This document shows positions 7,943 through 15,415 of a stretch of DNA of 37,204 bases, piece by piece; position 1 is the stretch's first letter; each line of letters starts with the position of its first letter. The translations under genes were made by a program, and so were the position numbers. Origin of the DNA: CAZBUB01 sp964494985 (GTDB lineage Bacteria > Desulfobacterota > Desulfovibrionia > Desulfovibrionales > Desulfothermaceae). Under the pieces are notes generated by a model. The model ran no database searches. It had not been told where the DNA came from and saw only the letters and a program-made list of their open reading frames with translations. The stretch spans positions 1 to 37,204 of the forward strand of contig CAZBUB010000028.1 of NCBI GenBank assembly GCA_964494985.1. The letters are read 5' to 3'.

Positions 7943-8188
7943 TTAACCTTTGCCCTGCAGACAGGCCATAAGTCTTTGCCGCAGACGATCGCGGGTCTCT
8001 TCAGGAACCTGTTCCCAAGGGGTCTTTTGTTGCAGCAGTTGAATGGTTAGCTGCAGGCTCTGCAGACAGTGGCGGCAATTCTCGCAGGCCTGCAGGTGCT
8101 CCTGAATCTTATGGCTTAAACCATGATCCAGCTCCCCATCCAGGTACTGGGAGATATGCTCAGCGTATTTCAGGCATTGATCAGGCAT
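7943..8188 (-). CDS. Zinc-containing anti-sigma factor (ZAS/zf-HC2)
   Basis: An 81-aa protein with the anti-sigma motif H31-x3-C35-x2-C38 (HLQACENC). It overlaps the end of the ECF sigma gene by 8 bases, the usual arrangement in which the anti-sigma factor binds and holds its sigma factor. There is no membrane segment, so it would be a soluble sensor like RsrA or ChrR. Some ZAS proteins of this kind sense redox state through the zinc thiolates; that role here is inferred. A run of T residues follows the gene on its own strand (around 7900), but I see no stable stem. Confidence 0.85.
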   Translation of the reverse strand: MPDQCLKYAEHISQYLDGELDHGLSHKIQEHLQACENCRHCLQSLQLTIQLLQQKTPWEQVPEETRDRLRQRLMACLQGKG

Positions 8189-8789
8189 GTTCAGAATCCT
8201 TGGAATAACGCTTGGATATTGCCTGGCGCAGGAAGAGCCTGGCCCTGTGCAGTCTGCTCTTAACAGCCTGGGGAGTCAGGTCCATTATCTGGGCTGTTTC
8301 CTGAGTGCTAAAGCCCTCTAAATCCCTTAAGTTGAAGACCATGCGGTACATGGCAGGTAATTGTCGGAGCGCATCCTGGATTATGGCTTTCAGCTCCGCA
8401 TCCAGAATATTTTTTGAGGGATCAGAGTCTGGATCAGGGATCTCGTAGCGCATCTGCTCTGGGCTGGCAGGAAGCAGATCCTCCAGGCTTAGCTCAAGGT
8501 CAGGCTCGCATTTTTTCTTGCGTCTCTTTTTGAAACAGGCCCGGGCCGCGATTTTAAACAGCCAAGTCTTCAGTCCGGACTCCCCTCTAAAGCCCTGCTG
8601 GGATTTGAAGGCGCTGAGGAAGGTCTCCTGCAGTACATCCTCAGCATCCTGCCTGGAGCCGCAAATCCGCAAGCCGAAATTGTAAAGATTGGCTTCGTAC
8701 TTGCTTACCAGTTCCTGCATGGCCTGGGGATCGCCCTGCCTGAAGCGAAGAGCCAGTTTGTTCCCCTCTTGGGGAGTGGTGTTTTGCAT
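8181..8789 (-). CDS. ECF-type RNA polymerase sigma factor
   Basis: A 202-aa sigma-70 family factor of the extracytoplasmic function group. Region 2 (about 25-95) includes the core-binding and -10 recognition stretch AEDVLQETFLSAFKS and TWLFKIAARACFKKRRK. Region 4 (about 140-195) has the helix-turn-helix EGFSTQETAQIMDLTPQAVKSRLHRAR. The acidic linker between them is longer than usual. The gene starts 21 bases after the citrate synthase stop on the same strand, so the three genes gltA-sigma-anti-sigma may be cotranscribed. Its target promoters cannot be read from this window. Confidence 0.93.
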   Translation of the reverse strand: MQNTTPQEGNKLALRFRQGDPQAMQELVSKYEANLYNFGLRICGSRQDAEDVLQETFLSAFKSQQGFRGESGLKTWLFKIAARACFKKRRKKKCEPDLELSLEDLLPASPEQMRYEIPDPDSDPSKNILDAELKAIIQDALRQLPAMYRMVFNLRDLEGFSTQETAQIMDLTPQAVKSRLHRARLFLRQAISKRYSKDSEHA

Positions 8790-8810
8790 TGGTTCCTGGG
8801 ATTACTTCAC

Positions 8811-10109
8811 TCAGCTGGACTGGTCACGTTCGTCTATGTGCACATAATCCCGCTTCCTGGGACCCGTATAGATCTGTCTGGGCCGGTGCAGACGCCACTC
8901 TGGGTCCTGGATGCTTTCCTTCCACTGGCTGACCCAGCCAGGCAGCCTGCCTATGGCGAACATCACCGTGAACATGTTCAAGGGAATGCCTATGGACCTG
9001 AGCACGATCCCGCTGTAGAAGTCCACATTGGGATACAGGTTATTGTCCACGAAATAGGGATCGTTCAAAGCCTTCTCCTCCAGTTCCATGGCGGTATCCA
9101 GCAGGGGATCGTCCAGCTTGAGCTTGTTCAAGAGTCGGTGACAGACCCTTTTCATGATCCTGGTCCTGGGATCGTAGGTTTTGTAGACCCGGTGCCCGAA
9201 GCCAAAGAGCCTGAAGGGGTCATTTTTGTCCTTGGCCCTCTGGATAAATGGAGCAGGGTCCCCTCCTTTTTCCTTGATTTCTTCTAGCATCTCCACCACT
9301 GCCTGGTTGGCCCCACCGTGCAGCGGCCCCCACAGGGCGCTGATGCCAGCGGAAAGGGCTGCGTAGATATTCACACGGGCGCTGCCCACCAGCCTGACAG
9401 CTGCAGTGGAGCAGTTTTGCTCATGGTCTGCATGTAGGATCCAAAAGACATCCAGAGCGCGAACTATGTCAGGATCTATGCGGTAGGGCCGCACCGGGGA
9501 ATCGAACATCATATTCAGAAAGTTGGGCACATAGGTCAGATCAGGCCTGGGGTAGATGATCTCGTGCCCCAGGGAGAGCTTGTAGGAGACCGCAGCCATG
9601 GTCCTGATCTTGGAGATGATTCTGGCAAAGGTCTTGGTGCGCTCTTCCTCGTTGGATTGGTCTGTGAGCTCCGGGTAGAACCCGCGCATGGCAGTGACCA
9701 TGGAGGACAGGATGCCCATGGGATGAGTACGCCTGGGAAAGTTGTCAAAAAAGCGCAACATATTGCGGTGGATCAAAGAGTGGTCGTTCAAGAGTACAGA
9801 GAATCTGGTCAACTCCTTGCGGGTGGGGAGCTCTCCGTAGATAAGCAGGTAAGCAGTCTCGATAAAGGTGGAGTGTTCAGCCAACTGTTCTATGGGAATG
9901 CCACGGTATCTGAGGATGCCCTGCTCCCCGTCCATAAAAGTGATTTTGCTTTTGCAGCTTCCTGTGTTGGGGTAGCCTGGGTCATAGGTGACCAAACCTG
10001 TTTCCCTACGTAAAGCTGAGATGTCTAGGGCCTGCTCCCCTTCGCTGCCCTGGATAAGGGGCAATTCATAGCTGTGATCATTGAAGATCAGTTTCACGCT
10101 TTCGGACAT
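8811..10109 (-). CDS. gltA: Citrate synthase (Si type)
   Basis: Condenses acetyl-CoA and oxaloacetate to citrate in the cytoplasm. The 432-aa length is close to the 427 aa of E. coli GltA. Active-site blocks are present: HADHEQNCSTAAVRLVGS, GPLHGGANQ with the oxaloacetate/acetyl-CoA histidine (about 267), FGFGHRVYKTYDPR with the second histidine (about 308), and DFYSGIVLRSIGIP with the catalytic Asp (about 364). The ATG at 10109 has GGGGGGA just upstream. The frame continues upstream to 10235, but those 42 residues have no ribosome site and do not resemble the family. The gene is divergent from the DUF362 gene and leads the possible gltA-sigma-anti-sigma operon. Confidence 0.97.
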   Translation of the reverse strand: MSESVKLIFNDHSYELPLIQGSEGEQALDISALRRETGLVTYDPGYPNTGSCKSKITFMDGEQGILRYRGIPIEQLAEHSTFIETAYLLIYGELPTRKELTRFSVLLNDHSLIHRNMLRFFDNFPRRTHPMGILSSMVTAMRGFYPELTDQSNEEERTKTFARIISKIRTMAAVSYKLSLGHEIIYPRPDLTYVPNFLNMMFDSPVRPYRIDPDIVRALDVFWILHADHEQNCSTAAVRLVGSARVNIYAALSAGISALWGPLHGGANQAVVEMLEEIKEKGGDPAPFIQRAKDKNDPFRLFGFGHRVYKTYDPRTRIMKRVCHRLLNKLKLDDPLLDTAMELEEKALNDPYFVDNNLYPNVDFYSGIVLRSIGIPLNMFTVMFAIGRLPGWVSQWKESIQDPEWRLHRPRQIYTGPRKRDYVHIDERDQSS

Positions 10110-10258
10110 AATCCCCCCAATTAAAGGCTTTGCTGGCCAAATCCAGGCTGGATTGAATCTGCCTGGCAGGCTATGTTGCTGTTCTGTTTTGAATTGCATA
10201 TTTTCATTCAGTCTAGGCTCCAAGGCAAAACTCAAAATATAAAGACAAAGGGGATTTT

Positions 10259-11380
10259 GTGCAACAGGTTCAGACCAGAGATGAGCCCAAAATTTATGTG
10301 GGCAGAGCGGATTACGACAGTTCTCTTCAACATAAGCTGGAAGAGATCCTGGAGGCTTTCCCCAGAGACTGGCAGGGCAGGCTAGTCCTGCTCAAGCCCA
10401 ATATGCTGGCTGCTCATGCCCCGGAAAAAGCGGTGACCACCCATCCCCTGCTGCTGAAGTGTCTGCTCCAGGCCCTGCAAAGGCGCGGAGCAGAGGTGAT
10501 TGTGGGGGACAACCCAGGGGTAGGGGGCTATGGTCGCAGCAGGCAGGCAGCTATAAAGACCGGCTTGTTGGAGGCTGCCGAAGAATGCTTTGTGCAACTG
10601 GGCCGTAATCCAGTCAGTGTGCAGTGTCCCAGCAGATATTTTCAGGATGTCTCTGTCTCCAGGGAGGTTTTGCAAGCAGATGTAGTGGTCAATCTCCCCA
10701 AGCTCAAGACCCATAGTCTGACTGTTTTCACCGGGGCTGTGAAAAATACCTTCGGCTATGTAGTTGGCGCGGACAAGCTGCGTATCCATGCAGCCTGCCC
10801 CAGCCCAAAACAATTCGCAGAGGCCCTTTTGGATATATATCAACTGCGCCCCCCAGAGCTGAACATCATGGATGGGATACATGCCATGCAGGGCAATGGG
10901 CCGTCTAATGGCAGGGTCGTGCGTTTGGGCAGGATTCTGGCTGCAGAAAACGCTGTCAGCCTGGACTGCGCAGTAATATATATGCTGGGTAGAAAGGTCA
11001 AAGAGGTGCCCCATCTAGGCATCGCAGCCGACAGGGGGCTGGGAGAACACGATCCCACCCATATGGAAATACTGGGCACATTGGAGAAAGTGCAGGGCTT
11101 TCGTTTCCCGCAGACTTTTATTCCGGGTGTGGCCGGGCTGATCATGAATCGCTGCTTTTCCAGGTGGGCAAACCGCCTGCCCAAAGTGGAAAAGGAAAAA
11201 TGTACCGGCTGCGGATGGTGTGCAGAGCATTGTCCTATGGGAGCTATACAGTTGCAGGAGGAGGTAGGTCCTGTGTTGGATCAGGAGAAGTGCATCAGCT
11301 GCTACTGCTGTCAAGAAATGTGTCCCAGGGGAGCGATCAGTTTTTCCGGTCGTCTTCTAGATTTTTTGCGCCGAGAGTAA
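10259..11380 (+). CDS. DUF362 protein with C-terminal 2x[4Fe-4S] ferredoxin domain
   Basis: A 373-aa protein common in anaerobes and of unproven function. The DUF362 domain (about 10-300) contains LVLLKPNM, VIVGDNPG, VVNLPKLKTH and FTGAVKNTFG blocks. The C-terminus has two classical ferredoxin motifs, CTGCGWCAEHCP and CISCYCCQEMCP. The start is GTG at 10259, with AAAGGGG in front. The stop TAA (11378-11380) is the first three bases of a 19-base repeat terminus (11378-11396). The natural 3' end may therefore have been trimmed or supplied by an insertion, though the family's usual end is close to this. An electron-transfer role is inferred. Confidence 0.88.
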   Translation: MQQVQTRDEPKIYVGRADYDSSLQHKLEEILEAFPRDWQGRLVLLKPNMLAAHAPEKAVTTHPLLLKCLLQALQRRGAEVIVGDNPGVGGYGRSRQAAIKTGLLEAAEECFVQLGRNPVSVQCPSRYFQDVSVSREVLQADVVVNLPKLKTHSLTVFTGAVKNTFGYVVGADKLRIHAACPSPKQFAEALLDIYQLRPPELNIMDGIHAMQGNGPSNGRVVRLGRILAAENAVSLDCAVIYMLGRKVKEVPHLGIAADRGLGEHDPTHMEILGTLEKVQGFRFPQTFIPGVAGLIMNRCFSRWANRLPKVEKEKCTGCGWCAEHCPMGAIQLQEEVGPVLDQEKCISCYCCQEMCPRGAISFSGRLLDFLRRE

Positions 11381-11656
11381 CTATTCGCTTGGTCCGAAGA
11401 TACGCCCAACAGGGCCCAAAAAACTCGCTCCTAAGAATNNNNNNNNNNNNNNNNNNNNNNNNNNNNNNNNNNNNNNNNNNNNNNNNNNNNNNNNNNNNNN
11501 NNNNNNNNNNNNNNNNNNNNNNNNNNNNNNNNNNNNNNTTGGAGCTTCTTAACATTTTAGGAGGTCATGGTGGACTCTCAGACTGAAGCGGCTTGCACAG
11601 TTTTGCTTAACGCATTCTAAGTCGCTCAGATCCGACACCTACTTTTCAAGGCCAAT
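11378..11656 (+). repeat. Dispersed inverted-repeat element, copy A (interrupted by assembly gap)
   Basis: The left terminus TAACTATTCGCTTGGTCCG (11378-11396) matches, in inverted form, the right terminus of copy B (31115-31133) at 17 of 19 bases. The internal segments aaaaaactcgctcc.aagaat (ending 11438) and ttgcttaacgcattctaa (from 11603) through the 11655 region also match copy B. An internal 17-base inverted arm TTTGCTTAACGCATTCT is at 11602-11618; its partner begins AGAAT at 11434 and is cut by the gap. No transposase is encoded. The right terminus seen in copy B is missing here, so this copy is truncated. It resembles a MITE or a dead insertion sequence; the family is not identified. 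Confidence 0.7.
11439..11538. other. Assembly gap (100 N)
   Basis: Exactly 100 N, the usual placeholder for a gap of unknown size. It starts 5 bases into an inverted-repeat arm of the dispersed element. Alignment to copy B (30917-30937) suggests the real missing sequence is only about 21 bases, if the join is right. Confidence 0.95.
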
Positions 11657-11941
11657 TCCAAAGGCTGCGGTATCCAGGCAGCCTGTCCCGCAATGTACTT
11701 CGCATCTTTGATCTGGATGTGCTTAGCTGTGGCCTGGTTCATCCTGGATCAGAGCAGGAGTGTGAAATCCTGGAGGATTATCATCCTGGCAGACACCCTT
11801 TTGGCAGGCTGGTTTTTTCTGCACAGCGCCTGCTGGGTGCAGTCTGCGTGAATCAAAGCCAACAGGCCGGGGTGTTGATGCACCTGATCAGATCCGGGTT
11901 ACTTGTACCTGGTAAGAGACAGGACCTCTTAAGTCCGGATA

Positions 11942-12397
11942 TTCATCGCCAAGGCAGGCCTGGAGCAGGCCAAGGCTGCAGAGCAGGCAGGACCGGGACT
12001 GAAAGAGGTTTGTTCCAGTCTGGGTATTCCGCCGGTGCTGCACTTTGGCAGCTGCGTGGACAATGTACGTATCCTGGTCCTGGCTGCAGAGCTGGCCAAG
12101 GCCCTGAATCAGGACATCAGCGCCCTGCCTCTGGCTGGAGCGGCTCCTGAATGGTATTCAGAAAAGGCTGTGTCCATTGGTGCTTATTGCGTGGCCTCAG
12201 GGATTTATACTGTGCTTGGCCCCACACCTCCGGTGCTGGGGAGCATGAACGTGACCAGCTTGTTGACCCAGGACCTGGAGGATATTTTGGGCGCCAGCTT
12301 TGCTGTGCAGCCGGATCCGGAAGAGGCTGCCAAACTTATCCTGCAGCGCATAGAGTCCAAGCGCAAAGGGCTAGGGCTGGACAGCAGGCAGGTGTGA
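11942..12397 (+). pseudogene. cooS: 5'-truncated carbon monoxide dehydrogenase catalytic subunit remnant
   Basis: About 150 codons match the C-terminus of anaerobic Ni-Fe CO dehydrogenase (CooS, full length about 630 aa). These include IAKAGLEQAKAAEQ, GLKEVCSSLGIPPVLHFG, SCVDN, LAGAAPEWYSEKAVSIGAY, VASGIYTVLG, PPVLGS and FAVQPDPEEAAKLI. An in-frame TAA at 11930 and an unrelated reading upstream show that the rest of this frame is lost. Residual similarity (LMHLIRSGLLV) may persist in another frame around 11878-11910. Most of the cluster-binding N-terminal two thirds is absent, so the product cannot be active. The truncation lies just past the dispersed repeat, which suggests insertion and deletion; a scaffolding error at the gap is an alternative. 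Confidence 0.85.
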
Positions 12398-12434
12398 GGC
12401 GGTTTTATTGCAATGAGACGCTTCGCAATTAGCC

Positions 12435-12477
12435 CTCCTGCTCTGGGGTAGGCTATTGGCCAACCCCAGAGCAGGAG
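12435..12477. terminator. Strong hairpin between convergent genes (bidirectional terminator)
   Basis: CTCCTGCTCTGGGG (12435-12448) and CCCCAGAGCAGGAG (12464-12477) form a perfect 14-bp stem with a 15-base loop. It sits between the converging cooS remnant and the LapA-PEBP gene. T-rich sequence follows weakly on the plus side. Confidence 0.75.
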
Positions 12478-12485
12478 ACCACGTT

Positions 12486-13796
12486 TTACTTCTGTTCAAA
12501 ATTGCCCGTGATCTGGGCCTGGTCCAGGACCTTGCCCTGGATGGCCTGCTTGAACTCCTCCAGGCTGGCGTTTTCCTTGAGATCCAGGCTGGGAGTATCC
12601 AGGGCATATACGGTGAAGACATAAGGGTGCTCTCCAGTGCCTTTTGGTGGCTGCGGTCCCCCGTAGCCCTTATCTCCAAAGGAGTTTTGCAGCTCTACCG
12701 CCCCCTGGGGCATGTCTTTGCCAGAGGCGTCCTCAGGCAGGGAGCTGACCTCCGGCGGGATGTTGATCACCAGCCAGTGGATCCAGTTGTTGGCTATAGG
12801 ATGTGGGTCGATGCAGGAAAGGGCCAGGGATTTTGTGCCCTGGGGCAGATCCTTCCACTCCAGGGGCACAGAGATGTTCTGACCTCCTGCTCCGGGCATG
12901 GTGTACTTGACTGGTATCTGATCCTGATCCTGGAAAGCTGATGTGTTTAGCTTCATACCAGGCCCTCCTTTTGGATTGCTTGCAAAGTTTTTGGCATTTT
13001 TTTGGCCTTGCTTGTCCTGATAGTGAGTCAGGGCTGCATGCAAGGCCTCCCTGGCCTGCTGCAGTTTCTTGCGATCTTGCTCTGTGCCTGTTTCCTGTTC
13101 CAATTGGCTGATTTCATGAATATAATTCTTAAGATGGAACCCAGTCAAATAGTCCCGGGTCTGCTGGGGAATGCGCTGCAGCTTCTGGATTGTCCGCTTT
13201 TGCCCTGCAAGCTCCTCCTGGAGCTGATTACTTCTGCTGCTTAGCTCAGCGGTCTTGTCCTGCAGTGACTCCTCCAGGCTTTGAGTCCTTTGTTGCTCAG
13301 CGGAGAGACCCTGGGAGAGCACCTGCAGCTGGTTGTCTGTATAAAAATAAAACACTGTAAGCAAGATGAACAGGGCCAAAATCCCAAGTAGTGCAGTTAC
13401 AGACCAGGCTGAAGCTGTCAGGGACCGGTGATCCTGTGAGCCCAGGGCCTGCCCTTCAGGGGCTGCCTGTTTCTGCCTTTGCTGCAGCCCCTGGCTGGTC
13501 TCATGCTGCAGGGTGCTAAGCTCCTGCTGCAGCAGGGCGTACTTGGCCCTTAGCAACAACAGCTCCTGCCTGGTCTCGGGTCTCCTGGGGTGGAAGACCA
13601 GGATCGCGAACAACAGCCCCAGGATGAAGGTGATGGAGAGCAGGACATAGACTGCTATGTTGCTCCAGCTCCATGTGGCCAGCCAGAGATCCAGGCCTAA
13701 ATCCACTCTGCGGCCCAGGACCTGGATGTTTTGCATCGCAAAATAAAGCCCCAGGACAAAGACCAGGGTCAAGAATAAGATCTTCAGGAATTTCAA
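12486..13796 (-). CDS. LapA-domain / PEBP (YbhB-like) fusion protein
   Basis: A 436-aa protein joining unrelated modules. Residues 1-75 form a LapA/DUF1049 domain with two membrane helices and the FAMQN motif, followed by a coiled coil. A third membrane helix lies near 130-150 (SVTALLGILALFILLTVFYF). A long Gln/Glu-rich coiled coil runs to about 265. Residues 281-436 are a complete phosphatidylethanolamine-binding protein of the YbhB/YbcL type, with CIDPHP, WIHWLVINIP and GYGGPQPPKGTGEHPYVF. The start is TTG at 13796 with AAGGAG 6 bases before it. At M281 (12956) there is a second strong site, AAGGAGG, 7 bases before an in-frame ATG. A free 156-aa PEBP, the normal family size, may therefore also be made. 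The function is unknown; the anchor would hold a PEBP domain at the membrane. Confidence 0.85.
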   Translation of the reverse strand: MKFLKILFLTLVFVLGLYFAMQNIQVLGRRVDLGLDLWLATWSWSNIAVYVLLSITFILGLLFAILVFHPRRPETRQELLLLRAKYALLQQELSTLQHETSQGLQQRQKQAAPEGQALGSQDHRSLTASAWSVTALLGILALFILLTVFYFYTDNQLQVLSQGLSAEQQRTQSLEESLQDKTAELSSRSNQLQEELAGQKRTIQKLQRIPQQTRDYLTGFHLKNYIHEISQLEQETGTEQDRKKLQQAREALHAALTHYQDKQGQKNAKNFASNPKGGPGMKLNTSAFQDQDQIPVKYTMPGAGGQNISVPLEWKDLPQGTKSLALSCIDPHPIANNWIHWLVINIPPEVSSLPEDASGKDMPQGAVELQNSFGDKGYGGPQPPKGTGEHPYVFTVYALDTPSLDLKENASLEEFKQAIQGKVLDQAQITGNFEQK

Positions 13797-13853
13797 TAGG
13801 AACTCCTTGTAGGTTCAAATTTGGGCTCTACAGAAAGGGGAATACTGGGTTAC

Positions 13854-14633
13854 TTATTTTTCCTGCCACTCAGGCTGCCTTTTTTCCTTGAAGGCAGCAA
13901 TTCCCTCGCAGGCATCCTGGGTGGTGCACAGCCTGGAAAAGGCCTCGTTCATGAACTGGATAGCTTTAGTATACTCCACATCCTCTGCGGTGTAAAAGGC
14001 CCGTTTGGCATTCTGCAGGGCCAGGGGGCTCTTTTGGGCCAAGGCAGCCGCCCAGTTATACCCTTCTTGTTCCAGCTCAGCCACAGGCACCACCTTGTTG
14101 AAAAGGCCCATTTCCAGAGCCTGGGTGGCTGGGATCAGCTCGCCAAAAAAAAGCAGCTCCAAGGCCTTCTTCCTGCCCACACATCTGCTCACCGGAATCA
14201 CCGGGCCTACACAGTTCAGACCCACATTTATAGCTGTCAGTCCGATGCGGGCATCGTCTGCAGCTAGGGTGAGATCGGCAGCCACGGCCAGTCCGGCGCC
14301 GTTGGCAGCTGCAACTCCATGCACTTGGGCAAGAACTGGTTTATTCATCTTGCTGATAGTAAAAATAGGCCGTTCCATATCCTCAATCCATTCCCTGTAC
14401 TGCATGGAAGATTTGCCATGGAATTCACCCAAGTCAATGCCTGCGCAAAACACCTTTCCTGCCCCTTTGAGCAGGATCACCCGGACCTTGGGGTTCTGAT
14501 CAAGGTCCTGCAGGGCCTGGTTCAGCTCCCTGGCCATGGAAGTGTTAAAAGTGTTAAGCTGCTCAGGACGTTGCAGGGTTATGGAGCCTACCTGATCTTC
14601 GTTGACCTGCAAGCTTAAGCTTTGGTAATCCAT
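13854..14633 (-). CDS. Enoyl-CoA hydratase/isomerase family protein (ECHDC3-like, atypical active site)
   Basis: A 259-aa crotonase-fold protein. The oxyanion-hole regions are intact (CAGIDLGEF and HGVAAANGAGLAVAADLTLA), so acyl-CoA binding is plausible. The two hydratase glutamates are absent: where the classical enzyme has PEINLG, this protein reads TAINVGL, and where it has PGAGGT it reads NCVGPVIPVSR. This matches the ECHDC3-like clade, whose reaction is not established. The ATG at 14633 has AAGGAG 8 bases before it. It precedes the LapA-PEBP gene by 57 bases on the same strand. It is not next to the ETF/acyl-CoA dehydrogenase genes of this window, so a link to beta-oxidation is unproven. 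Confidence 0.9.
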   Translation of the reverse strand: MDYQSLSLQVNEDQVGSITLQRPEQLNTFNTSMARELNQALQDLDQNPKVRVILLKGAGKVFCAGIDLGEFHGKSSMQYREWIEDMERPIFTISKMNKPVLAQVHGVAAANGAGLAVAADLTLAADDARIGLTAINVGLNCVGPVIPVSRCVGRKKALELLFFGELIPATQALEMGLFNKVVPVAELEQEGYNWAAALAQKSPLALQNAKRAFYTAEDVEYTKAIQFMNEAFSRLCTTQDACEGIAAFKEKRQPEWQEK

Positions 14634-14843
14634 GCCATTGACTCCTTATTCGTGGGTTGAGATTTTCAAGGGCTTCACTCTCGAACAAAAGCAGTTAGCA
14701 AGATGTTGAAAATAATAGTTGGGCTAGGTGTTTTGCTTGCACCAGCCAGAGAAATTGCCTATATGTGCAGCTACCTAACAACGAGTGACTTTCAGCCCTG
14801 CTAAAAGCATAAACGTGCTTTTGGGCAGCCAAACAGGTGTGTT

Positions 14844-15014
14844 ATGCAGGAAAAAAGAGCCGCTTTGCAGGCCAGGATCCAAGAGCTAAAGGAACTCATC
14901 CGAGAGCAAGAAAGGCGGATCCCGCCCCATTCTGTGCAGCCGCAGCAGCTCCAGGAGCTGGAACGTCTGGAGGAGGAAAAAGAGAGGCTGCAAAAAGAGC
15001 TGGAGGCTTTATAG
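14844..15014 (+). CDS. Small coiled-coil protein (56 aa)
   Basis: A 56-aa ORF from ATG 14844 to TAG 15012-15014. Two heptad-like charged helices (about 1-24 and 36-55, rich in Glu, Gln, Leu and Arg) flank a central RIPPHSVQP turn. I recall small deltaproteobacterial proteins with a similar helix, R-I-P-x-H-S turn, helix layout, but I do not know a function. CAGGTG is the only ribosome-like site. It converges on the gene at 15050-15319. Confidence 0.6.
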   Translation: MQEKRAALQARIQELKELIREQERRIPPHSVQPQQLQELERLEEEKERLQKELEAL

Positions 15015-15049
15015 CCGGGGATCCTGGCCTGAAGTGTATCGTCCAAGCC

Positions 15050-15319
15050 CTAAAGTCTGCAGTTTTCTCCACCTGCACAGTAATTACGGATAAACTGACC
15101 CAATTGGATACCCAAGTGGTAACATTCCCTGCCCTGCAGGCAGCTTTCCACATCCTGCTCTTCCAAGTGGGTGGAGAGCTCATGCGCGCCCTTGCTGAAC
15201 TTTGCCAACCAGGCCTTTTGTTGTTCATCAAAGTTGAGGCTGAGACTCAGGCCGTAGTCTTCAATCTCCGGATAAATCTGAAAAAGCTTTTCCTTTATAT
15301 CCTGCGCCTTGACTTCCAT
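15050..15319 (-). CDS. Small hypothetical protein with Cys-rich C-terminus
   Basis: An 89-aa cytoplasmic protein that I do not recognise. AAAGGAGG lies 6 bases before the ATG, and a good promoter (15387-15415) precedes it, so it is very likely expressed. It has a mostly helical acidic body. Four cysteines cluster in the last third: SCLQGRECYHLG and NYCAGGENC. These could bind a metal, although the spacing does not match a named family. No operon partner is on the same strand downstream within 200 bases. Confidence 0.75.
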   Translation of the reverse strand: MEVKAQDIKEKLFQIYPEIEDYGLSLSLNFDEQQKAWLAKFSKGAHELSTHLEEQDVESCLQGRECYHLGIQLGQFIRNYCAGGENCRL

Positions 15320-15386
15320 AAGAAACCTCCTTTGCCTGTTATTTAAGGAAATGATGCATAAGGTTGGCGAGGCTTAAGCCTTATTA

Positions 15387-15415
15387 TTTATATAGCGAAA
15401 AATCAGTTTTGACAA
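15387..15415 (-). promoter_or_regulatory. sigma-70-type promoter for the 89-aa gene
   Basis: On the minus strand TTGTCA (15410-15415) and TATAAA (15387-15392) are separated by 17 bases, giving a leader of about 60 bases to the ATG at 15319. Confidence 0.6.

Noticed and set aside
10110..10235. N-terminal extension of citrate synthase to 10235
   Set aside because: No ribosome site at 10235, and the extra residues do not match the family; GGGGGGA precedes the ATG at 10109.
11841..11941. Upstream CooS residues in another frame
   Set aside because: Only a weak match (LMHLIRSGLLV) could be seen, so the pseudogene was started at 11942.
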